Part shown: positions 35,607-43,587 of the stretch, one piece after another
How positions within the stretch are numbered: the stretch's first letter is position 1
How the letters are laid out: every line of letters starts with the position of its first letter
Source of the DNA: Scandinavium hiltneri
GTDB taxonomy: Bacteria > Pseudomonadota > Gammaproteobacteria > Enterobacterales > Enterobacteriaceae
Assembly: GCF_024764835.1 (NCBI RefSeq)
Contig: NZ_JALIGE010000074.1
Location: forward strand, 62,001 to 126,000
DNA length: 64,000 nt
Reading direction: 5' to 3'
Translations under genes and position numbers: made by a program
The notes under the pieces: model-generated
Seen by the model: only the letters and a program-made list of their open reading frames with translations
Databases searched by the model: none
Told to the model about the DNA's origin: nothing

Positions 35607-35620
35607 TACGAGGGCGCAGC

Positions 35621-37129
35621 ATGGAAACCAAAGATCTGATTGTGATAGGCGGTGGCATCAACGGTGCCGGTATCGCGGCAGACGCCGCAGGGCGTGGTTT
35701 GTCCGTGCTGATGCTGGAAGCGCAGGATTTAGCCTGTGCCACCTCGAGCGCCAGCTCCAAATTGATTCATGGCGGGCTGCGCTACCTGGAACACTACGAA
35801 TTCCGCCTGGTGAGCGAAGCACTGGCCGAACGTGAAGTGCTGCTGAAAATGGCCCCGCACATCGCCTTCCCAATGCGTTTTCGTTTACCGCACCGCCCGC
35901 ACCTGCGTCCAGCGTGGATGATCCGCATCGGCCTGTTCATGTACGATAACCTCGGTAAACGCACCAGCCTGCCGAGCTCAACCGGATTGCGTTTTGGCGC
36001 AGAGTCGGTGTTGAAGCCGGAAATCGTGCGCGGTTTCGAATATTCCGACTGCTGGGTCGACGATGCGCGTCTGGTGCTCGCCAACGCCCAGATGGTGGTA
36101 AAGAAAGGCGGCGAAGTACTGACCCGCACCCGTGCCACGTCTGCGCGCCGTGAAAACGGTCTGTGGATTGTCGAAGCGGAAGATATCGATACCGGCGAGA
36201 CGTTCAGCTGGCAGGCGCGTGGCCTGGTGAACGCCACCGGTCCGTGGGTGAAACAGTTCTTTGATGACGGAATGCATCTGCCGTCGCCGTACGGCATTCG
36301 CCTGATTAAAGGCAGCCACATCGTGGTGCCGCGCGTGCATACTCAGAAGCAGGCCTACATCCTGCAAAACGAAGATAAGCGCATCGTGTTTGTGATCCCG
36401 TGGATGGACGAGTTTTCCATCATCGGCACCACCGACGTGGAGTACAAAGGCGATCCTAAAAACGTTGAAATCGAAGAGAGCGAAATCAACTATCTGCTGA
36501 AAGTGCACAATGCGCACTTTAAGAAACAGCTCAGCCGGGACGATATTGCCTGGACCTATTCCGGCGTGCGCCCGCTTTGCGACGATGAGTCAGATTCTCC
36601 GCAGGCAATCACCCGCGATTACACGCTCGATATTCATGATGTGAATGGCCAGGCGCCGCTGCTGTCGGTGTTCGGCGGCAAACTGACGACCTATCGTAAG
36701 CTGGCAGAGCACGCGCTGGAAAAACTGACGCCGTACTACAAAGGCATCGGCCCGGCGTGGACCAAAGGCTCCATTCTGCCCGGCGGTGAGATTGGCGATG
36801 ACCGGGACGATTACGCCGCGAAGCTGCGCCGTCGTTATCCGTTTATCAGTGAAGGGATGGCGCGTCATTTCGCGCGCACCTATGGCAGCAACAGCGAGTG
36901 GATCCTCGGCGAGGCAAAAGAGATTGCCGATTTAGGCGAGCACTTCGGGCATGAGTTTTACGAAGCTGAACTGCGCTATCTGGTGGAACACGAGTGGGTC
37001 CGCCGCCTGGACGACGCCATCTGGCGCCGCACCAAACAGGGCATGTGGCTCAATGCTGAAGAACAATCTCGCGTCGCACAGTGGTTGGTACAACACGCGG
37101 GAAAGCGTGAACTGTCGTTAGCATCGTAG
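35621..37129 (+). CDS. glpD: Aerobic glycerol-3-phosphate dehydrogenase GlpD
   Basis: A 502-residue FAD-dependent membrane-associated enzyme, compared with 501 in E. coli, that oxidises glycerol-3-phosphate to dihydroxyacetone phosphate and feeds electrons to ubiquinone. The FAD-binding GGGINGAG is at residues 10-17, followed by SSASSKLIHGGLRYLE. The start is the ATG at 35621, six bases after a GAGGG ribosome site; the in-frame ATG at 35588 lies inside the second GlpR operator and is rejected. Confidence 0.97.
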   Translation: METKDLIVIGGGINGAGIAADAAGRGLSVLMLEAQDLACATSSASSKLIHGGLRYLEHYEFRLVSEALAEREVLLKMAPHIAFPMRFRLPHRPHLRPAWMIRIGLFMYDNLGKRTSLPSSTGLRFGAESVLKPEIVRGFEYSDCWVDDARLVLANAQMVVKKGGEVLTRTRATSARRENGLWIVEAEDIDTGETFSWQARGLVNATGPWVKQFFDDGMHLPSPYGIRLIKGSHIVVPRVHTQKQAYILQNEDKRIVFVIPWMDEFSIIGTTDVEYKGDPKNVEIEESEINYLLKVHNAHFKKQLSRDDIAWTYSGVRPLCDDESDSPQAITRDYTLDIHDVNGQAPLLSVFGGKLTTYRKLAEHALEKLTPYYKGIGPAWTKGSILPGGEIGDDRDDYAAKLRRRYPFISEGMARHFARTYGSNSEWILGEAKEIADLGEHFGHEFYEAELRYLVEHEWVRRLDDAIWRRTKQGMWLNAEEQSRVAQWLVQHAGKRELSLAS

Positions 37130-37295
37130 CGATGTCTGCACATCTCCTGTCCTCAGGGGATGTGCTATCAATGAAATGCCTCACCCTGGCATTTTACGTA
37201 ATAACGCCCTCTTGACTTGAATACCTCCGCCTTATTCACAACTTGATTCTTAAATAACTTATTAAGCTGTGAAGGAATAATATCTGTGGTACTCC

Positions 37296-37314
37296 GTGCA
37301 ACTATTTGTTGCAC
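37296..37314. other. Hairpin just upstream of the 37331 gene
   Basis: GTGCAAC and GTTGCAC form a perfect seven-base stem with a TATTT loop. It ends four bases before the GAGGG ribosome-binding site of the following gene. It could be an operator or a translational control element; no T run follows, so a terminator is less likely. Confidence 0.55.
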
Positions 37315-37330
37315 AATCGAGGGTACAATA

Positions 37331-38326
37331 ATGTTAGACATTGAAGCATATAGTGAGCGTGAAAAAGAATTATTACTCTTCGTTGTTAATCGCATAGCCA
37401 ATAACTACAAGAACAAGCTTCTCATTAAGTCTGTATCACGAATGAACGAGAATGGCATTGCCTGGCAAAAAGAATTAACAGATCAACATAATGAAGCGCT
37501 TGCTAGATTTAAAATGATGTCACAACGCACTCAACGCATTAAAGATTCAGTAGGAACCCTGGCACACTCTCTTTATTCAAAAGCGAAAATAAATTACACA
37601 ATCGCTTATGGAAAAACGATAACCTCCATAACGCCGGAGGAATCTGCGTTTTACAAAAACATGATGAGTATTACCTTATTTTGCACTCATATAACCAAAA
37701 CCAGAAGTGTAGAAATGTCAAACAAGGAGAGGAAAGAAAACTCGCCAAAACTTCAACTAAAATCACTACATGTCATTAGAAAAACAGGTCTTCCAATAAA
37801 TACAAACCCACAAGTAGAAAGTTCCAGAGAGCAGAACTCAACATGCTTTGGCAATGATGACTTTGTTTTTTTCTCGCTGGAATGTGGTACACAGACTCAG
37901 AAACCGAGTAGTCGATTTGGTCGCCGAGTTTTTCGTACTCCTGTCACCAATGATTGCAGATTCAAAAACACATTGATCATACTGAATGATCTTTTTAAAA
38001 ATATAAACCGTCCAGAGGAAACCATCAAGAGATTAGCGCTCTCAGAATCAGCGATAACCCTCTCAGAACCTGCAATAAGAAGGATTCGAAGAAGATATAT
38101 GCCTGTCGATGTTATCGCCGTGGGGAATATCAACAATTATATTACCTGCAGTGTAATCCTTGCAATCCGGACGCTCCCACCAGACGATCAACGCAAACTT
38201 TTAGCCATACGTAAAGACAATGAATTAAATTTACTGATAAATATTTTCTTTCGCCCACAAATCGCTTTTCCACAATTTTTTAATGCATGGGAAGGAGAAT
38301 ATGAATTTAAGGAGCTCAAGAATTAG
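37331..38326 (+). CDS. AT-rich accessory protein of unknown function
   Basis: I do not recognise this 331-residue protein with confidence. The start at 37331 (MLDIEAYSERE) has a GAGGG ribosome site seven bases upstream; 15 extra in-frame residues are possible. It has no signal peptide or membrane helix. An N-terminal charged helical part (about 1-90) leads to a C-terminal half with a segment LHVIRKTGLP, then GNDDFVFFSLECG and SRFG (about 146-197). That order faintly recalls ADP-ribosyltransferase-like folds and E. coli YjfZ-type proteins (DUF2686), but I cannot verify either. Base composition is clearly lower in GC than glpD and glgP on either side, which suggests acquisition by transfer. Confidence 0.72.
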   Translation: MLDIEAYSEREKELLLFVVNRIANNYKNKLLIKSVSRMNENGIAWQKELTDQHNEALARFKMMSQRTQRIKDSVGTLAHSLYSKAKINYTIAYGKTITSITPEESAFYKNMMSITLFCTHITKTRSVEMSNKERKENSPKLQLKSLHVIRKTGLPINTNPQVESSREQNSTCFGNDDFVFFSLECGTQTQKPSSRFGRRVFRTPVTNDCRFKNTLIILNDLFKNINRPEETIKRLALSESAITLSEPAIRRIRRRYMPVDVIAVGNINNYITCSVILAIRTLPPDDQRKLLAIRKDNELNLLINIFFRPQIAFPQFFNAWEGEYEFKELKN

Positions 38327-38346
38327 AGAATAAATCTGCATAGTTG

Positions 38347-38369
38347 CCCCCCGTTTTCCGGGGGGTTTA
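38347..38369. terminator. Terminator between the unknown gene and glgP
   Basis: CCCCCCG and CGGGGGG form a strong hairpin with a TTTTC loop, followed by TTTA on the plus strand. It lies between the convergent stops at 38326 and 38372 and can serve the plus-strand gene. It is also just downstream of glgP. Confidence 0.8.
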
Positions 38370-38371
38370 GT

Positions 38372-40819
38372 CTACAGCCGTACCGGATCGATGTGCCAGA
38401 TGTGTTCCGCGTACTCCTGAATCGTTCTGTCTGACGAGAAGTAGCCCATGTTGGCGATGTTGCGCATCGCTTTGTTGGTCCACTCTTCCGGTTTGCGATA
38501 CAGCTCATCCACGCTGTCCTGACAGTCCACGTAGCTACGGTAATCCGCCAGTACCTGGTAGTGGTCACCAAAGTTAATCAGCGAATCCACCAGGTCACGG
38601 TAGCGCCCAGGCTCTTCAGGGCTGAACAAGCCGGTAGCGATTTGCGTCAGCACCTGATGCAACTCTTCGTCTTTGTCGTAGTAATCACGCGGCTTATAGC
38701 CTTTGGCGCGTAGCGCTTCGACTTCTTCGGCGGTATTGCCAAAGATGAAGATATTCTCTGCACCCACGTGCTCCAGCATTTCGACGTTGGCGCCGTCCAG
38801 CGTGCCGATGGTCAGTGCGCCGTTGAGAGCAAACTTCATGTTACTGGTCCCCGACGCCTCGGTTCCGGCCAGTGAAATCTGTTCAGAAAGATCTGCCGCC
38901 GGAATGATCACCTGCGCCAGGCTGACGCTGTAGTTCGGGATAAACACGATTTTCAGTTTGTCGCCAATCTGCGGATCGTTGTTAATCACCTTCGCCACAT
39001 CGTTGATGAGATGAATGATGTGCTTCGCCATGTAATACGCCGATGCGGCCTTCCCGGCGAAGATATTCACGCGAGGCACCCACTCTGCGCTCGGATCGGC
39101 CTTGATACGGTTGTAGCGGGTTATCACATGCATCACGTTCATCAGTTGGCGCTTGTACTCGTGAATGCGCTTAATCTGTACGTCAAACAACGCCTTAGGA
39201 TTGACGACCACGTTCAGCTGCTGAGCGATAACGTCCGCCAGTCGCTTTTTGTTCTCAAGCTTGGCGTGATGCACCGCCTGATTCACCAACGGATAATCCA
39301 AATGCTGTTCCAGTTCGCTGAGCTGGCTGAGATCGGTGCGCCAGGTACGCCCAATGTTTTCATCCAGCACTTCGGATAGCGGCGGGTTCGCCAGCGCCAG
39401 CCAGCGCCGCGGCGTGACGCCGTTGGTGACGTTGGTAAAGCGCATCGGGAAAATACTGGCGAAATCAGCAAACAGCGACTGCACCATCAGGTTGGAGTGC
39501 AGTTCCGACACGCCGTTGACCTTGTGGCTGATAACCACTGCCAGCCACGCCATGCGCACGCGGCGACCATCGGATTCGTCGATGATTGAAGTACGGCTCA
39601 GCAAGCCGGTGTCGTTCGGATACTGTTCCTGCAATGTTTTCAGGAAATAGTCGTTAATCTCGAAGATGATTTGCAGATGACGCGGCAGAATTTTGCCCAG
39701 CATATCCACAGGCCAGGTTTCCAGCGCTTCGCTCATCAGCGTGTGGTTGGTATAAGAGAAGACCTGGCAGGTCACCTCGAATGCTTCATCCCACGTGAAT
39801 TTGTGTTCGTCGATAAGCAGGCGCATCAGCTCGGGGATCGACAGCACCGGGTGCGTATCGTTAAGGTGAATCGCAATTTTGCCCGCCAAATTGCTGTACG
39901 TTTTATGCAGCTGATAGTGACGGCTCAGAATGTCCTGCACCGTTGCCGAGACGAGGAAATACTCCTGTCGCAGACGCAGCTCGCGCCCGGAATAGGTGGA
40001 ATCATCCGGGTACAAAACACGGGATACGTTCTCGGAATGGTTTTTATCTTCCACCGCCGCGAAGTAGTCGCCCTGGTTGAATTTACCGAGGTTAATTTCA
40101 CTGCTGGCCTGCGCGTTCCATAGACGCAGCGTATTGGTGGCATCGGTGTCATAGCCTGGAATAATTTGATCGTACGCGACCGCCAGGATTTCTTCGGTTT
40201 CGACCCAGCGCGATTTTTTACCTTCCTGCTGAATACGGCCGCCGAAACGCACCGCATAACGGGTGTTGTGGCGCTTGAATTCCCACGGGTTGCCGTATTC
40301 CAGCCAGTAGTCCGGGGACTCTTTTTGCCGACCGTCGACAATGTTTTGTTTGAACATCCCGTAGTCGTAGCGAATACCGTAACCACGGCCAGGCAGGCCG
40401 AGCGTTGCCAGCGAATCGAGGAAACAGGCCGCCAGTCGGCCAAGACCGCCGTTACCGAGGCCGGGGTCATTCTCTTCGCCAATCAGCTCTTCGAGGTCAA
40501 GCCCCATCCCTTCCAGCGCGTTTTTGACATCGTCATAAATACCGAGCGATAACAACGCATTGGAAAGGGTGCGGCCAATCAAAAATTCCATCGACAGGTA
40601 GTAAACCTGCTTCACTTCCTGGGACAGCTGCGCGCGGTTGGAGCGCAGCCAGCGTTCGACGAGGCGGTCACGCACGGCAAACAGCGTCGCGTTCAGCCAT
40701 TCGTGTTTATTGGCGATAGCCGGATCTTTCCCGACGGTAAACATCAGCTTGTAGGCAATCGAGTGTTTCAATGCCTCAACGCTGAGTGTGGGGGAAGCAT
40801 AGGTAATCGGTGCATTCAT
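38372..40819 (-). CDS. glgP: Glycogen phosphorylase GlgP
   Basis: An 815-residue GT35 enzyme, the E. coli length, that releases glucose-1-phosphate from the non-reducing ends of glycogen. The pyridoxal-phosphate lysine is in EASGTSNMKFALNGALTIGT. The N-terminal block GNGGLGRLAACFLDSLATL is conserved. It is the last gene of glgBXCAP and starts 17 bases after glgA. MalP at 27595-29985 is its maltodextrin-specific paralogue. Confidence 0.97.
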   Translation of the reverse strand: MNAPITYASPTLSVEALKHSIAYKLMFTVGKDPAIANKHEWLNATLFAVRDRLVERWLRSNRAQLSQEVKQVYYLSMEFLIGRTLSNALLSLGIYDDVKNALEGMGLDLEELIGEENDPGLGNGGLGRLAACFLDSLATLGLPGRGYGIRYDYGMFKQNIVDGRQKESPDYWLEYGNPWEFKRHNTRYAVRFGGRIQQEGKKSRWVETEEILAVAYDQIIPGYDTDATNTLRLWNAQASSEINLGKFNQGDYFAAVEDKNHSENVSRVLYPDDSTYSGRELRLRQEYFLVSATVQDILSRHYQLHKTYSNLAGKIAIHLNDTHPVLSIPELMRLLIDEHKFTWDEAFEVTCQVFSYTNHTLMSEALETWPVDMLGKILPRHLQIIFEINDYFLKTLQEQYPNDTGLLSRTSIIDESDGRRVRMAWLAVVISHKVNGVSELHSNLMVQSLFADFASIFPMRFTNVTNGVTPRRWLALANPPLSEVLDENIGRTWRTDLSQLSELEQHLDYPLVNQAVHHAKLENKKRLADVIAQQLNVVVNPKALFDVQIKRIHEYKRQLMNVMHVITRYNRIKADPSAEWVPRVNIFAGKAASAYYMAKHIIHLINDVAKVINNDPQIGDKLKIVFIPNYSVSLAQVIIPAADLSEQISLAGTEASGTSNMKFALNGALTIGTLDGANVEMLEHVGAENIFIFGNTAEEVEALRAKGYKPRDYYDKDEELHQVLTQIATGLFSPEEPGRYRDLVDSLINFGDHYQVLADYRSYVDCQDSVDELYRKPEEWTNKAMRNIANMGYFSSDRTIQEYAEHIWHIDPVRL

Positions 40820-40836
40820 AGCGATGGTTCCTGTGA

Positions 40837-42270
40837 TTACATCAAGCGTTGATAAAGCTCGCGGTAAGACGTCGCCGCGACTTGCCAGCTAAAATCCATG
40901 CTCATCGCCTGACGCTGAACGTATCGCCAGAGCGAAGGGCGCGACCACAACACGAAAGCACGCCGGATAGCCCTTAGCAGCGACCAGGCATTACTGTCTT
41001 CAAAGACGAAACCACTGGCGATGCCGTCCGCCAGGTTTTCCAGGGAGCTGTCGGACACGGTGTCTGCCAGGCCCCCGGTGCGTCTGACCAACGGCAGCGT
41101 GCCGTATTTCAGGCCATAAAGCTGTGTTAGCCCGCAGGGCTCAAAGCGGCTCGGCACCAGAATCACATCCGCCCCACCCATGATGCGGTGCGAGAACGCT
41201 TCGTGATAACCAATCTGCACGCCCACCTGCCCCGGATGCTCAGCGGCAGCGGCGAGAAAACCTTCCTGCAACACCGGATCGCCCGCGCCCAGCAGCGCCA
41301 ACTGGCCGCCCTGCTCGAGTAAACCCGGCAGCGCTTCCAGCACCAAATCCAGCCCTTTCTGACTGGTCAGGCGGCTGACCACCGCAAACAGCGGCACCTT
41401 GTCATTCACTTTTAGCCCCATCGCAATTTGCAGCTGGCGCTTGTTCTCTGCTTTTTCCTCAAGCTGATCACGGTTGTAACGCGCCGTCAGCAGCAAGTCG
41501 TTTTCCGGGCTCCATATTTTCGGGTCGACGCCGTTCAGAATGCCGGACAGCCGGCCTTCCTGATGACGCTGACGCAGCAGCCCTTCCATGCCGTAAGCAA
41601 ACTGCGGCTCGGTAATTTCGCGTGCATAGGTCGGGCTCACCGCCGTGATGTGATCGGCGTAGAACAGCCCGGCCTTCAGGAACGAAATCTGGCCGTTAAA
41701 CTCCAGTCCGTGCATGTTGTAGAACGACCACGGCAGGTCAATTTCATTCATATGATGCGCGTAGAACATCCCCTGGTAGGCCAGGTTGTGCACCGTAAAG
41801 ATGGACTTTGCTGGATGGCCCCGCGCGGCCAGATAGGCCGGAACCAGCCCCGCATGCCAGTCGTGCGCATGGACAATTTCAGCCCGCCAGAACGGGTCCA
41901 GTCCGCAGGCCATTTCGCAGCCCACCCACCCGAGCAACGCAAAACGCAGCACGTTATCGGTGTACGCAAACTGATTGGTGTCGTGGTACGGACTCCCCGG
42001 ACGCGCGTAAAGGTGCGGGGCATCAATCAGATAGACGCCCACGCCGTTATAGTGGCCGAACAACAGCGAAATCGGTCCGGCAAAGGTATCGCGACGGGCC
42101 ACAACCTGGGCATCCGTCACGCCGCGAAGAAGATCCGGAAAGGCTGGCAGCAAAACGCGTGTATCCACGCCATCGGCTATTTGGGCCGCAGGTAACGCGC
42201 CAATCACATCCGCCAGACCGCCGGTTTTCAACAGCGGGAACATCTCTGAACATACATGTAAAACCTGCAT
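40837..42270 (-). CDS. glgA: Glycogen synthase GlgA
   Basis: A 477-residue GT5 enzyme, the E. coli length, that adds glucose from ADP-glucose to the growing alpha-1,4 chain. The ADP-glucose-binding KTGGLAD is at residues 15-21, and the C-terminal EX7E-type motif is in PSRFEPCGLTQLYGLKYG. It is 11 bases downstream of glgC and upstream of glgP in the same operon. Confidence 0.97.
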   Translation of the reverse strand: MQVLHVCSEMFPLLKTGGLADVIGALPAAQIADGVDTRVLLPAFPDLLRGVTDAQVVARRDTFAGPISLLFGHYNGVGVYLIDAPHLYARPGSPYHDTNQFAYTDNVLRFALLGWVGCEMACGLDPFWRAEIVHAHDWHAGLVPAYLAARGHPAKSIFTVHNLAYQGMFYAHHMNEIDLPWSFYNMHGLEFNGQISFLKAGLFYADHITAVSPTYAREITEPQFAYGMEGLLRQRHQEGRLSGILNGVDPKIWSPENDLLLTARYNRDQLEEKAENKRQLQIAMGLKVNDKVPLFAVVSRLTSQKGLDLVLEALPGLLEQGGQLALLGAGDPVLQEGFLAAAAEHPGQVGVQIGYHEAFSHRIMGGADVILVPSRFEPCGLTQLYGLKYGTLPLVRRTGGLADTVSDSSLENLADGIASGFVFEDSNAWSLLRAIRRAFVLWSRPSLWRYVQRQAMSMDFSWQVAATSYRELYQRLM

Positions 42271-42281
42271 TATCGCTCCTG

Positions 42282-43565
42282 TCAGCCCTGCAGTTTGCGC
42301 AGCATTTCACGCGTGACCAGCACAATACCTTCCTCGGAACGGTAGAAACGACGAGCGTCTTCTTCCGCATTCTCTCCAATGACCATACCTTCGGGTATCA
42401 CGCAGGCACGATCGATAACGCAGCGGCGCAAGCGACACGAGCGCCCGACCCAGACATCCGGCAATAAGACTGCCGAATCAATATTACAAAACGAGTTGAT
42501 CCGAACGCGTGGAAACAGCACCGACTGCACCACCACCGAACCGGAGATAATGCAGCCGCCCGACACCAGCGAGTTCAGCGTCATTCCGTGACTGCCGGAA
42601 CGGTCCTGCACGAATTTCGCCGGCGGCAGAGATTCCATGTGAGTGCGAATCGGCCAGTTCTGGTCGTACATATCGAGTTCAGGCGTCACCGACGCGAGGT
42701 CGAGGTTGGCTTTCCAGTACGCTTCCAGGGTCCCTACATCGCGCCAGTACGGTTCGGCATCCGGGTCTGATTGCACGCATGACAACGGGAAAGGATGTGC
42801 ATATGCCATGCCAGCTTTGACGATTTTCGGGATGATATCTTTGCCGAAGTCATGGCTGGAGTTGGCTTCTTTGTCGTCATCTTCCAGCAGCTCATAAAGG
42901 TAATCAGCATCAAAGATATAGATGCCCATGCTGGCGAGAGCTTTGGTGTCATCACCCGGCATGGTCGGCGGTTTAGCGGGTTTTTCAACGAAGTCGATAA
43001 TCTTGTCTCCGTTATCCACCGCCATCACGCCAAACGCCGTTGCCTCAACAATGGGCACCGGAATACAGCCCACGGTGCAACGTGCGCCTTTTTCGACATG
43101 GTCGATGAGCATCCGCGAGTAGTCCTGCTTGTAGATATGGTCGCCCGCGAGGATGACGATGAATTCGGCTTTGTAGCGGCGAATGACGTCGAGGTTTTGG
43201 GTGACCGCATCTGCCGTACCGCGATACCAGTTTTCACCGCTGACGCGCTGTTGAGCAGGAAGCAGGTCGACAAACTCGTTCATTTCTTCGCTGAAAAACG
43301 ACCAGCCGCGCTGAATATGCTGCACCAGCGTGTGCGACTGGTATTGGGTAATCACGCCGATGCGGCGAATACCGGAATTAATACAGTTAGAGAGGGCGAA
43401 GTCGATGATGCGGAACTTACCGCCGAAGTGCACCGCAGGTTTGGCGCGAGTCGTCGTCAGGTCTTTGAGTCGGGTTCCGCGCCCACCGGCGAGGATCAGC
43501 GCCACCGATTTGATCGGCAATTGACGCGCTAACATCAGAGGATCGTTATTTTCAAGTCTAACCAT
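42282..43565 (-). CDS. glgC: Glucose-1-phosphate adenylyltransferase GlgC
   Basis: A 427-residue enzyme (E. coli 431) that makes ADP-glucose and controls glycogen synthesis. The start is the ATG at 43565 (MVRLENND); 54 more in-frame residues upstream lie within glgX and are not expected. The nucleotide-binding GGRGTRLKDLT is at 27-37, followed by a left-handed beta-helix in the C-terminal part. Position 39, Lys in E. coli and the known fructose-1,6-bisphosphate activator contact, is Thr here (LTTTRAKP). The C-terminus ends RKLQG, about four residues short of E. coli. Confidence 0.97.
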   Translation of the reverse strand: MVRLENNDPLMLARQLPIKSVALILAGGRGTRLKDLTTTRAKPAVHFGGKFRIIDFALSNCINSGIRRIGVITQYQSHTLVQHIQRGWSFFSEEMNEFVDLLPAQQRVSGENWYRGTADAVTQNLDVIRRYKAEFIVILAGDHIYKQDYSRMLIDHVEKGARCTVGCIPVPIVEATAFGVMAVDNGDKIIDFVEKPAKPPTMPGDDTKALASMGIYIFDADYLYELLEDDDKEANSSHDFGKDIIPKIVKAGMAYAHPFPLSCVQSDPDAEPYWRDVGTLEAYWKANLDLASVTPELDMYDQNWPIRTHMESLPPAKFVQDRSGSHGMTLNSLVSGGCIISGSVVVQSVLFPRVRINSFCNIDSAVLLPDVWVGRSCRLRRCVIDRACVIPEGMVIGENAEEDARRFYRSEEGIVLVTREMLRKLQG

Positions 43566-43587
43566 GATTAACTCCTTTTCTCGCTCG

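Noticed and set aside
35588..35620. Upstream in-frame ATG for glpD
   Set aside because: It lies inside the second GlpR operator; the ATG at 35621 has GAGGG at ideal spacing and matches E. coli GlpD.
37168..37401. Minus-strand frame of 77 codons upstream of the unknown gene
   Set aside because: It overlaps the start and ribosome site of the better-supported gene at 37331 and has no clear ribosome site of its own.
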